Positions 13,816-21,426 of a DNA stretch of 21,575 nucleotides are shown piece by piece (the stretch's first letter is position 1; every line of letters starts with the position of its first letter). This DNA is from Deltaproteobacteria bacterium. GTDB lineage: Bacteria > Myxococcota_A > UBA9160 > JAFDET01. Both the position numbers and the translations under genes were made by a program. The stretch covers positions 1-21,575 of the forward strand of contig JAFDET010000021.1 in the NCBI GenBank assembly GCA_019310195.1. Direction: 5' to 3'. The notes below the pieces were generated by a model, which saw only the letters and a list, made by a program, of their open reading frames with translations, searched no databases and was not told where the DNA came from.

Positions 13816-13854
13816 ACCGGGACGCGGAGCAGACGAGCGCGGCTCCGGAGAACG

Positions 13855-14520
13855 CTACTCGGGATCGGGCTTGGTCTCGCCGAAGGCGTTGAGGATGCCG
13901 GCCAGGAAGCCCTCCTCGGCGACGCCGAACTTCTCTGCGAACCCGTGCTTGTCGTCGATCGAGCGGTACAGCAGCTTCATCAGGGCCTGGAAGGTCTCGA
14001 TCACGCCGTCGCCGCGCATGGCCACGGCCGGGAACGCAGGCACCTCCTGCCACTGCTCCTTGATCTCCTCCAGCGGCTTCACATCGTCGAGGTCGCGCTT
14101 GTTGAACTGGCAGACCTTGGGAATCGCCGCGAAGTCGACCCCGTTGGAGCGCAGGTTCGCTTCCATGTCGCGCCACGAGTAGGCGTTGGCGCTGGCCGAC
14201 GAGCGCGCCGAGTCCGCGATGAAGGCGACCGCGTCGGCGCCCGCCAGCACGATCTTGCGGGTGGCCTTGTGCATCACCTGCCCGGGCACCGTGAAGACCT
14301 TGAGCTTGACCGAGAAGCCGCTCTGGGTGTCGAACTCGATGGGCAGGAAGTCGAAGTAGAGCGTGCGGTCATCCGTGGTGTCCAGGGTGACCATGCGGCC
14401 GCGGGCGCCCGGATCGATCAGCCGGTGCAGCTGCTGCAGGTTGGTCGTCTTCCCCGACAGCGCGGGGCCGTAGTAGACCACCTTCAAGGTGATTTCCCGG
14501 TCGGTCATGCTGATCTGCAT
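13855..14520 (-). CDS. MglA-like Ras/Arf-family small GTPase
   Basis: A 221-aa bacterial small GTPase of the MglA family, whose best-known member sets cell polarity in Myxococcus gliding. The P-loop is GPALSGKTTNLQQLHRL (18 onward). The switch region TTDDRTLYFDFLP keeps the Arg (R52) and Thr (T53) that are important in MglA. G3 is TVPGQVMHKATRK with VPGQ at 78-81, followed by ADAVAFIADSARS. The base-recognition motif is NKRD (140-143). A C-terminal extension of about 25 residues (EEGFLAGILNAFGETKPDPE) exceeds MglA, which has 195 aa. The ATG at 14520 has GGAGAGG upstream. No adjacent mglB partner is visible. All nucleotide-binding motifs look intact, so it should be active; whether this organism glides or uses it for another polarity or transport task is unknown. 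Confidence 0.9.
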   Translation of the reverse strand: MQISMTDREITLKVVYYGPALSGKTTNLQQLHRLIDPGARGRMVTLDTTDDRTLYFDFLPIEFDTQSGFSVKLKVFTVPGQVMHKATRKIVLAGADAVAFIADSARSSASANAYSWRDMEANLRSNGVDFAAIPKVCQFNKRDLDDVKPLEEIKEQWQEVPAFPAVAMRGDGVIETFQALMKLLYRSIDDKHGFAEKFGVAEEGFLAGILNAFGETKPDPE

Positions 14521-14607
14521 CGGGAGCCTCTCCGGTGGCTCTCATCGGCAGGTCAGACGCCAAAGTGTAGGAGCCGGCCCACGGCCCCGAGCCCGGCCGG
14601 ACCCCGC

Positions 14608-15624
14608 CTAGGCCGGGCCCTGGCTGCCGCCCAGGAAGGCCCTGAGAAGCTCCCTGGCGGCCGCTGCGGGGGTGCTCTTGCGGGTCAGGACGTCGGACTC
14701 CACCGCCTCCATCCGCCGGGCCACCTCCGGGTGGCTGCGGAAGGCCCTGCCCAGGCCCTCCTCCACGAGGGCATGGAGCCAGGCCCGGGCCTGCCGGCGC
14801 CGGCGCTCATCCAGCTCTCCGGCCGCCTCCAGGGCCTGACGGTGCTCCTGGACCGTGCGCCAGACATCCGCCACGCCCTCCCCGTTCAGGGCCGAGACGG
14901 TCAGCACCCGGGGGCGCCAGTGGGGCGAGACCGGGCGCAGCAGCGAGAGCGCCTGCTCGTGATCGATCCGGGTGCGCTCGGCCAGGGTCCGCTGGTCGCC
15001 GTCGGCCTTGGTGACCACCAAGGCGTCGGCCAGCTCGAGCACGCCCTTCTTGATGCCCTGGAGTCCGTCGCCGGCCCCGGGCTGCAGCAGCACACAGAAG
15101 AAGTCCACCATGGAGGCCACGGTCACCTCCGACTGACCGATGCCCACGGTCTCCACCAACACCACGTCGTAGCCCGCCGCCTCCACCACCAGCATGGACT
15201 CGCGCGTGCGGTGGGCCACGCCTCCGAGCGAGCCGCTGCTGGGCGAGGGACGGATGAAAGCCTCCTCGCGCTGGGCCAGGCGCTCCATGCGCGTCTTGTC
15301 ACCCAGGATGCTGCCGCCGGTGACCGGGCTGGACGGGTCCACCGCCAGCACCGCCACGCGGCAGCCCTGCTCGATCAGCTGAAGGCCCAGGCTCTCGATG
15401 AACGTGCTCTTGCCGACGCCCGGCGGTCCGGTGATGCCCACGCGAATGCCTGCGCCGGTGTAGGGCACCAACTGCTCCAGCACGCGCTGGCCCAGCTCGG
15501 TGTGGTCCGCCCGCGTGCTCTCCAGCAGCGTGATCGCCCGCGCCACCGCCTTGCGGTCGCCGGCACGGATGGCGTCGCAGTAAGTCCGGCAGGCCCGGTA
15601 GGCGTCGGCGCCCTCGGGCGTCAT
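14608..15624 (-). CDS. meaB: Methylmalonyl-CoA mutase-associated GTPase MeaB (ArgK family)
   Basis: G3E-family GTPase that gates B12 loading and protects the cognate mutase from inactivation. The 338-aa product has the helical N-terminal arm, Walker A GITGPPGVGKSTF, AVDPSSPVTGGSILGDKTRM, RPSPSSGSLGGVA, and the VETVGIGQSE motif with the invariant Glu. The base motif is VVTKAD. A dimerisation region is at the C-terminus. Its ATG (15624-15622) overlaps the stop of the methylmalonyl-CoA mutase gene as ATGA, so the two are translationally coupled and this is the dedicated chaperone of that mutase. The IcmF protein upstream carries its own fused G-domain. Confidence 0.95.
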   Translation of the reverse strand: MTPEGADAYRACRTYCDAIRAGDRKAVARAITLLESTRADHTELGQRVLEQLVPYTGAGIRVGITGPPGVGKSTFIESLGLQLIEQGCRVAVLAVDPSSPVTGGSILGDKTRMERLAQREEAFIRPSPSSGSLGGVAHRTRESMLVVEAAGYDVVLVETVGIGQSEVTVASMVDFFCVLLQPGAGDGLQGIKKGVLELADALVVTKADGDQRTLAERTRIDHEQALSLLRPVSPHWRPRVLTVSALNGEGVADVWRTVQEHRQALEAAGELDERRRRQARAWLHALVEEGLGRAFRSHPEVARRMEAVESDVLTRKSTPAAAARELLRAFLGGSQGPA

Positions 15625-17765
15625 CCGCCTCGCCGGCCGCGCACCACCTGAAGCACCTCGCGCGCCGCCTTGGGAATCGGAGTGCCGGGTCCGAAGATGG
15701 CCGACGCCCCGTGCTCGCGCAGGAAGGCGTAGTCGCGGGGCGGAATGATGCCGCCCACCACGACCGCGATCTCCGGCGCGCCCTGCCGGCGCAGCTCTTC
15801 GACGAGCTCCGGCACCAGGGTCTTGTGACCCGCGGCCTGGCTCGACACCCCGACCACGTGCACGTCGTTCTCGATGGCCTGGCGCGCGGCCTCCTCGGGC
15901 ACCTGGAAGAGCGGCCCCACGTCCACGTCGAAGCCGATATCGGCGAAGGCCGTGGCGATCACCTTCAGGCCCCTGTCGTGGCCGTCCTGGCCGAGCTTCA
16001 CTGCCAGCATGCGTGGACGCCGGCCCTCCTCGGCCGCGAACTCGTCCACCTCGCGGCGCACGCTCTCGAACTCCTCGTCGCCCGCGTAGACGCCGGCGTA
16101 CACGCCCGAGACCGAGCGCACCTCGGCCCGATGGCGGCCCCAGACATCCTCCAGGGCCTTCGAGATCTCGCCCACCGTGGCCCGAGCCCGGGCCGCCTCC
16201 ACGGCCGCCTCCAGCACGTTCCCCTCGCCGGACTCCGCCAGCTGCGTGAGCTGCGCCAGCGCCGCCTCCACCCGCGCGGCATCCCGCGAGGCACGGATCG
16301 ACTCCAGCCGCCGGATCTGTGCGTCGCGCACGGCGCTGTTGTCGATGTCGCGGATCTCCAGGTCCGCCTCCTCGTCCAGGCGGTACTTGTTCACGCCGAC
16401 GATGACGTCCTCGCCGCTGTCGACGCGAGCCTGCCGCCGGGTCGCGGCCTCCTCGATCTTCAGCTTGGGCATGCCGGCCGAAATGGCCTTGGTCATGCCC
16501 CCCAGCTCCTCTACCTCTTCGATCAGCGCGTTGGCGGCCCGGTAGACGGTCTCGGTGAGGGACTCCATGAAGTACGAGCCGCCCCAAGGATCCACCACCG
16601 CCGGGATGCCCGACTCTTCCTGAAGGATGAGCTGGGTGTTGCGCGCCACCCGCGCCGCCGTATCCGTGGGCAGCGAGACCGCCTCGTCGTAGCCGTTGGT
16701 GTGCAGCGACTGGGTGCCGCCGAAGACCGCGGCCATGGCCTCGACGGTGGTGCGGATGATGTTGTTCATCGGGTCCTGCTCGGTGAGGCTGGCTCCCGAC
16801 GTCTGGCAGTGGGTGCGCAGCATCAGCGAGCGGTCGTTCTGGGGCGCGAACTCCGCCCGCATGCGCTCGGCCCAGATGCGGCGCGCGGCGCGCATCTTGG
16901 CGATCTCCAGGTAGAAGTTCATGCCGATGCACCAGAAGAACGAGAGCCGACCCGCGAAGGCGTCCACACCCAGGCCCTTGGAGAGCGCGGCGCGCACGTA
17001 CTCCAGGCCGTCGGCGATGGTGAAGGCCAGCTCCTGCACCGTCGTCGCCCCGGCCTCCTGCATGTGGTAGCCGGAGATCGAGATCGAGTTGAACTTCGGC
17101 ATGTGGTGCGCCGAGTACTCGATGATGTCGGCGACGATCCGCATGCTGGGCTCGGGCGGGTAGATGTACGTATTCCGGACCATGAACTCCTTGAGGATGT
17201 CGTTCTGGATGGTCCCGGCGAGCTTCTCGGGCGGAACACCCTGCTCCTCGCCGGCCACGATGAAGGAGGCCAGTACCGGAATGACGGCGCCGTTCATGGT
17301 CATGGAGACGGTCACCTGATCGAGGGGGATCCCCTCGAAGAGGATCTTCATGTCCTCCACCGAGTCGATGGCCACGCCGGCCTTGCCCACGTCGCCCGTC
17401 ACACGCGGGTGGTCGGAGTCGTAGCCCCGGTGGGTGGCCAGATCGAAGGCCACCGAGAGGCCCTGCTGGCCTCCGGCCAGGTTGGCCTTGTAGAAGGCGT
17501 TGGACTCCTCGGCGGTGGAGAACCCCGCGTACTGGCGCAGGGTCCAGGGCCGGTTGGCGTACATGGTGGCGCGCGGCCCGCGCAGGAACGGGAAGAAACC
17601 GGGCAGCGTGTTGGTCTGCTCCAGTTCCTCGAGATCCTCCGCGGTGTAGAGCGGACGAAGGCGCAGGCCGTCTGCGGTCTCGCTGACGAGATCCTCCAGC
17701 GCCTTGCCCCGGGTCTCCTTGGAGGCCAGCGCCTCCCACTCTTGCGCGCGTTCGTGCTTGCCCAT
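15621..17765 (-). CDS. scpA: Methylmalonyl-CoA mutase, single-chain catalytic subunit
   Basis: Adenosylcobalamin-dependent interconversion of methylmalonyl-CoA and succinyl-CoA. The 714-aa protein has the catalytic TIM barrel (about 35-560) and a C-terminal B12-binding domain (about 585-714). The barrel shows TMYANRPWTLRQYAGFSTAE, VSMTMNG, IQNDILKEFMVRNTYIYPPE, SGYHMQEAGA and HTNGYDEA. The B12 domain has KLGQDGHDRG, whose H596 is the lower axial cobalt ligand, and GGIIPPRDY. Y69 and R197 correspond to the substrate-pocket Tyr and Arg that select methylmalonyl-CoA, as opposed to Phe and Gln in isobutyryl-CoA mutases. The ATG at 17765 has GGGAGCAAGGA upstream. It follows icmF by 33 bp and overlaps meaB. 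The gene looks complete and normal. Alternative symbols in use are mutB and mcmA. Confidence 0.96.
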   Translation of the reverse strand: MGKHERAQEWEALASKETRGKALEDLVSETADGLRLRPLYTAEDLEELEQTNTLPGFFPFLRGPRATMYANRPWTLRQYAGFSTAEESNAFYKANLAGGQQGLSVAFDLATHRGYDSDHPRVTGDVGKAGVAIDSVEDMKILFEGIPLDQVTVSMTMNGAVIPVLASFIVAGEEQGVPPEKLAGTIQNDILKEFMVRNTYIYPPEPSMRIVADIIEYSAHHMPKFNSISISGYHMQEAGATTVQELAFTIADGLEYVRAALSKGLGVDAFAGRLSFFWCIGMNFYLEIAKMRAARRIWAERMRAEFAPQNDRSLMLRTHCQTSGASLTEQDPMNNIIRTTVEAMAAVFGGTQSLHTNGYDEAVSLPTDTAARVARNTQLILQEESGIPAVVDPWGGSYFMESLTETVYRAANALIEEVEELGGMTKAISAGMPKLKIEEAATRRQARVDSGEDVIVGVNKYRLDEEADLEIRDIDNSAVRDAQIRRLESIRASRDAARVEAALAQLTQLAESGEGNVLEAAVEAARARATVGEISKALEDVWGRHRAEVRSVSGVYAGVYAGDEEFESVRREVDEFAAEEGRRPRMLAVKLGQDGHDRGLKVIATAFADIGFDVDVGPLFQVPEEAARQAIENDVHVVGVSSQAAGHKTLVPELVEELRRQGAPEIAVVVGGIIPPRDYAFLREHGASAIFGPGTPIPKAAREVLQVVRGRRGG

Positions 17766-18533
17766 CTTCCTTGCTCCCGAAGCCGCCGAGGGTAGCCCTT
17801 ACATGGACCGGCGGTAGCGGCCGCCCACGTCGAAGAGCGCCTCGCTGATCTGTCCCAAGCTCGCCACTTTCACCGTTTCGAGCAGCTCCTCGAAGACGTT
17901 GTCGCCGTCCGCCGCCACGCAGCGCAGGCGCGCCAGCGCCTGGGGCGCACGCTGTGCGTGGCGTGCGTGGAACTCCTCGAGACCGTCGAGCTGGCGACGC
18001 CTCTCTCCCTCGCTGGAGCGCATCAGCTCCCGAGGACGCGCCGCCTCCTCACCCCGGGGATTCTCGAAGGTGTTGACGCCCACCACCGGAAGCTCGCCGG
18101 AGTGCTTCTTGGATTCGTAGTACAGGCTCTCGTCCTGGATGCGCCCGCGCTGGTAGAGGAGCTCCATGGCCCCCAGCACGCCGCCGCGTTCGGAGAGCCG
18201 CTCGAACTCCTCGAGCACGGCCTCTTCCACCGCGTCCGTGAGCCACTCCAGCGCGTAGCTGCCCTGGAGCGCGTTCTCGCTGCGGCTGAGCCCCAGCTCG
18301 CGGTTGATGATGAGCTGGATCGCCACGGCCCGGCGCACCGACTCCTCGGTGGGCGTGGTCACGGCCTCGTCGTAGGCGTTGGTGTGCAGGCTGTTGCAGT
18401 TGTCCTGGATCGCGCTCAGCGCCTGAAGCGTGGTGCGGATGTCGTTGAAGGCCATGTCCTGAGCGTGCAGCGATCGGCCCGAGGTCTGGATGTGGTACTT
18501 GAGCTTCTGGCTGCGCTCGGACGCCCCGTAGCG

Positions 18534-18648
18534 CTCGCGCAGGGCCACGGCCCAGACTCGTCGAGCCACCCGCCCCAGCACGTTGTACTCGGCGTCGAGG
18601 CCGTTGCTGAAGAAGAACGAGAAGTTCGGCGCGAAGGCGTCCACGGGC
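18534..18648. repeat. 115-bp direct repeat inside icmF, copy 1 (expected position)
   Basis: The segment is identical to 19032-19146, offset exactly 498 bp. Here it encodes (in the mutase frame) VDAFAPNFSFFFSNGLDAEY onward to the ALRE of WAVALRERYG, which is the correct place in the mutase barrel by comparison with the methylmalonyl-CoA mutase next door. The gene-sense left boundary coincides with an apparent loss of about 21 bp of coding sequence. Confidence 0.95.
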
Positions 18649-19031
18649 TCCACGTAGGTGAAGCCGTTGGCCAGGGTGAAGGCGAGCTGGCTGATGGGGT
18701 TCGCCCCGGCCTCGGCCATGTGATAGCCGGAGATGGAGACCGAGTAGAAGTTCCGCACCTCGTTGCGGGTGAAGAAGGCCTGTATGTCGCCCATCACCTT
18801 GAGCGAGAACTCGGTGGAGAAGATGCAGGTATTCTGGGCCTGGTCCTCCTTGAGGATGTCCGCCTGCACCGTCCCGCGCACGCGCCGCAGCACGTCGGCC
18901 TTGATGCGCGCGTAGACATCGGCGTCCACGACCTCGTCCCCGGACACGCCCAACAGCCCCAGCCCGAGTCCGTCGTGGCCCTCCGGAAGCTCGTCGCGGT
19001 AGGCCGCGCGGGCCTCGACCGGCACGCCCGT

Positions 19032-19146
19032 CTCGCGCAGGGCCACGGCCCAGACTCGTCGAGCCACCCGCCCCAGCACGTTGTACTCGGCGTCGAGGCC
19101 GTTGCTGAAGAAGAACGAGAAGTTCGGCGCGAAGGCGTCCACGGGC
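19032..19146. repeat. 115-bp direct repeat inside icmF, copy 2 (misplaced)
   Basis: A perfect copy of 18534-18648. It sits where the protein should read the SMTxNG region right after SGFDLCDPATS, and joins the upstream frame with one extra base. It therefore both replaces conserved sequence and breaks the frame. Perfect identity implies either a very recent event or an assembly artefact. Confidence 0.95.
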
Positions 19147-21000
19147 CGAGGTGGCCGGATCGCACAGGTCGAAGCCCGAGTAGAGCCGCTTGGCGTCGTC
19201 CACGCTGCACACCGAGACGCCCGAGTTGCCCACCTTGCCGTAGACGTCGGGGCGCGCATCGGGATCGCGGCCGTAGAGCGTCACGCTGTCGAAGGCGGTC
19301 GAGAGCCGCTTGGCCGGCTGCCCGTGCGAGATCAGGTGGAAGCGCCGGTTGGTGCGCTCGGGCGTGCCCTCCCCGGCGAACATGCGCGTCGGGTCCTCCT
19401 CGGCGCGCTTGAACGGGAAGACGCCGGCGGCGAACGGGAAGTACCCGGGCAGGTTCTCCTGGCGCAGGTAGCGCGTCAGCTCGCCCCAATCCTCACTGCG
19501 CGGCACCGCCACCTTGGGCAGCTGGGTGCCGGAGAGCGTGGCGGTCCGGTTCTCCACCCGGATCTCGCGGTCGCGCACCCGGTAGCTCTGCTCCTCGGCC
19601 TGGTAGGCCGCTCGTTTCTCCGGCCAGGACTCGAGCTCCGCGCGCAGCTCCGGCTCCAGCGTCGCGCGCTCCCGCAGCGACGCGTCGCCGGACAGCTCGG
19701 CGGCCCGCTCCAGCGCCTGGGCGTCGCGGGCCGAACCGGCCAGCTCCTCGGTGTGGGCCCGGTAGCCGCGCACGCTCTCGGCGATCTCGGCCAGGTAGCG
19801 GCGCCGCGCCGGCGGCAGCACCACCGGGGCCTCCAGCGTCTCGGGGGCCGGCGCCTGCGCGCGCCCGAACACACGCTCACGCAGCGCTTCGTAGAGGGCC
19901 GTCGTGCCCGGATCTCCCCAGAGGCGCGCGATCGTCGGGAACACCGCGCCCGGCTCTCCACCGTTGCGCTTCACCTGCTTGCGCACGTCGCGCAGCGCGT
20001 CCTGGGCGCCGGCCCGATCGAACTTGTTCAGCACCACCAGGTCCGCCAGCTCGAGCATGTCGATCTTCTCGAGCTGGGTGGGCGCGCCAAACTCGGGCGT
20101 CATCACGTAGAGCGAGTGGTCCACGCGGTCCACGATCTCCGAATCGCTCTGGCCGATCCCGGCGGTCTCCACCAGCACCAGGTCGAAACGCGACGCCTGC
20201 AGGACGCGGATGGCATCCGCCACGGCGCGCGACAGCGCCAGGTGCGCCTGGCGCGTAGCCAGCGAGCGCACGAAGACGCCCGGACCGACGGCGTTCATGC
20301 GAATGCGGTCGCCGAGCAGCGCGCCACCGGAGCGGCGTCGTGTGGGATCCACCAGCAGCAGTGCGATGCGCCAGTCCGGGAACTCGCCGCGGAAGCGCCG
20401 CAGCAGCTCGTCCACCACGCTGGACTTGCCCGCGCCGCCGGTCCCGGTGAAGCCGACCACCGGCGCGCTCCCGTCCGGGTTCACGGGCAGCTCCGGCCCC
20501 TCGCCGGGGTTCTCCTCCAGGAAGCTGATCAGCCGGGCCACGGCGCCCGCATCGCCCAGGTGCTCCAGCTCGTCGCCGCGCAACGCGCGGGAGCGACCGG
20601 AGCACTCTTTCAAGATCGAGCCGATCATTCCCTCCAGGCCCAGCCGGCGTCCGTCCTCGGGCCGGAAGATGCGCGCCACCCCGTAGGCCTCGAGCTTGGC
20701 GGCCTCTTCCGCGGTGATGGTGCCACCGCCGCCGCCGTAGACGCGCACGTGCCCGGCGCCCAGCTCCCGCAGCCGGTCCACCAGGTACGTGAAGAACTCC
20801 ATGTGGCCGCCCTGGTACGAGGAGATCGCCACGGCGTCGGCGTCCTCCTGCAGCGCCGCGTCGGCGATCTCCTCCACCGCGCGGTCGTGACCCAGGTGCA
20901 CGACCTCGGCGCCCTGCTGCTGGAGCAGCCGGCGCATGATGTTGATGGCGGCGTCGTGACCGTCGAAGAGCGAGGCCGCCGTAACCACGCGCACCGTCAT
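19147..21000 (-). pseudogene. icmF: IcmF isobutyryl-CoA mutase, 5' part (B12 domain, G-domain, start of mutase)
   Basis: The first 618 codons of a fused mutase. Residues 1-130 are the cobalamin-binding domain, with LFDGHDAAIN (H15, lower axial ligand), ISSYQGGHMEFF and VYGGGGGTI. Residues about 175-380 form the MeaB-like G-domain: Walker A GFTGTGGAGKSS (183-194), LLVDPTRRRSGGALLGDRIR, VETAGIGQSDSE and NKFD (325-328). A linker follows, and the mutase domain begins at about 500. F541 in PTRMFAGEGTPERTNRRFH replaces the methylmalonyl-selecting Tyr, marking isobutyryl-CoA-type specificity. The ATG at 21000 overlaps the merR stop as ATGA. The true frame ends at DPATS; beyond 19147 it stays open to 18049 only as an arginine-rich nonsense stretch. 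Intact IcmF proteins have about 1,090 aa in one chain, so this is a disrupted gene or a sequence error. Confidence 0.9.
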
Positions 21001-21374
21001 CGCCGCCTCCGGCCCTCGACGCGGGCCCGCACGTGGTCGCGGTACTTCTGGATCTCGTCGCGCAGGTCCATCATCTCGCGCAGGCGCTCGTCCACCTTGC
21101 CCAGGTGGCCCTCCAGCACCTCGTCCAAGCGGCCCAGCATGGCGCGGGTCGAGCCGTCGATGCCGTGCACCGCGTTCAGCTCCCGGATCTCCTCCAGGGA
21201 GAGGCCGAGCCTCTTGAGGCGCTTGATGAAGCGCAGCCGCTCCAGCTCGTCGCGGCCGTAGACCCGCCGGCCGCCGGCCCGCCGGCGCACGCCCGGGAGG
21301 AGCCCCAGCTCCTCCCAATAGCGGACCGTTCGGGCCGAAAGACCTGTCTTCTCGCAGACCTCGCCGATGGCCAC
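20997..21374 (-). CDS. MerR-family transcriptional regulator
   Basis: A small (about 125 aa) DNA-binding regulator. The N-terminal winged helix-turn-helix reads IGEVCEKTGLSARTVRYWEE followed by LGLLPGVRRRAGGRRVYGRD. A long dimerisation coiled coil fills the C-terminus (LDEVLEGHLGKVDERLREMM). There is no cysteine cluster for metal sensing, so an organic or acyl-CoA-type effector is more likely. I place the start at the GTG 21374, which has GGAG six bases upstream. An in-frame GTG at 21416 lies inside a 20-bp palindrome and has no ribosome binding site. The stop overlaps the icmF start (ATGA), so it very likely controls its own operon with icmF, the methylmalonyl-CoA mutase and meaB, comparable to MerR-type regulators of branched-chain degradation. 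That role is inferred from position. Confidence 0.9.
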   Translation of the reverse strand: MAIGEVCEKTGLSARTVRYWEELGLLPGVRRRAGGRRVYGRDELERLRFIKRLKRLGLSLEEIRELNAVHGIDGSTRAMLGRLDEVLEGHLGKVDERLREMMDLRDEIQKYRDHVRARVEGRRRR

Positions 21375-21406
21375 GAGGGGCTCCACGGACTCGCTATGGG
21401 CTGTTT

Positions 21407-21426
21407 GCCAGTTCACGTTAACTGGC
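21407..21426. promoter_or_regulatory. 20-bp palindromic operator candidate for the MerR-icmF operon
   Basis: GCCAGTTCACGTTAACTGGC has perfect 7-bp arms around a 6-bp centre and lies 33-52 bp upstream of the preferred merR start. A palindrome of this size immediately before a MerR gene is the expected arrangement for autoregulation. The GTTAACGTGAAC core on the minus strand is reminiscent of sites bound by MerR regulators of branched-chain amino acid catabolism; that resemblance is from memory. No convincing promoter hexamer pair was found beside it. Confidence 0.55.

Larger units (their letters stand above)
17799..19146 (-). pseudogene. icmF: IcmF isobutyryl-CoA mutase, 3' part (mutase domain) after frame break
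   Basis: The reading frame of the C-terminal mutase domain continues from the internal duplication at 19146 to the stop at 17799. Beyond the duplicated piece (PVDAFAPNFSFFFSNGLDAE) it reads YRDELPEGHDGLGLGLLGV, VQADILKEDQAQNTCIFSTE, VRNFYSVSISGYHMAEAGAN, KLKYHIQTSGRSLHAQDMAF, HTNAYDEAVTTPTEESVRRA and VASLGQISEALFDVGGRYRR, all typical of IcmF. The Gln in AQNTCIFS replaces the methylmalonyl-selecting Arg, pointing to isobutyryl-CoA or a related substrate. At the downstream repeat copy the text runs TYVEPVDAF, about 7 residues shorter than the paralogous mutase in this window (YVRAALSKGLGVDAF). This part cannot be a gene alone: it lacks a start, and upstream of 19146 its frame is a nonsense shadow. 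Confidence 0.85.

Noticed and set aside
13693..13854. FMN riboswitch upstream of ribBA
   Set aside because: The conserved core sequences and six-stem junction are not present; only isolated hairpins are seen.
14608..17739. One very long minus-strand frame covering meaB and most of the mutase gene
   Set aside because: Only its last third (from the ATG at 15624) is MeaB. The rest is a shadow of the methylmalonyl-CoA mutase, which has its own frame with full family motifs.
18049..19146. Continuation of the icmF 5' frame past the repeat
   Set aside because: After DPATS the frame turns into low-complexity Arg/Gly sequence, while the true mutase sequence is in another frame.
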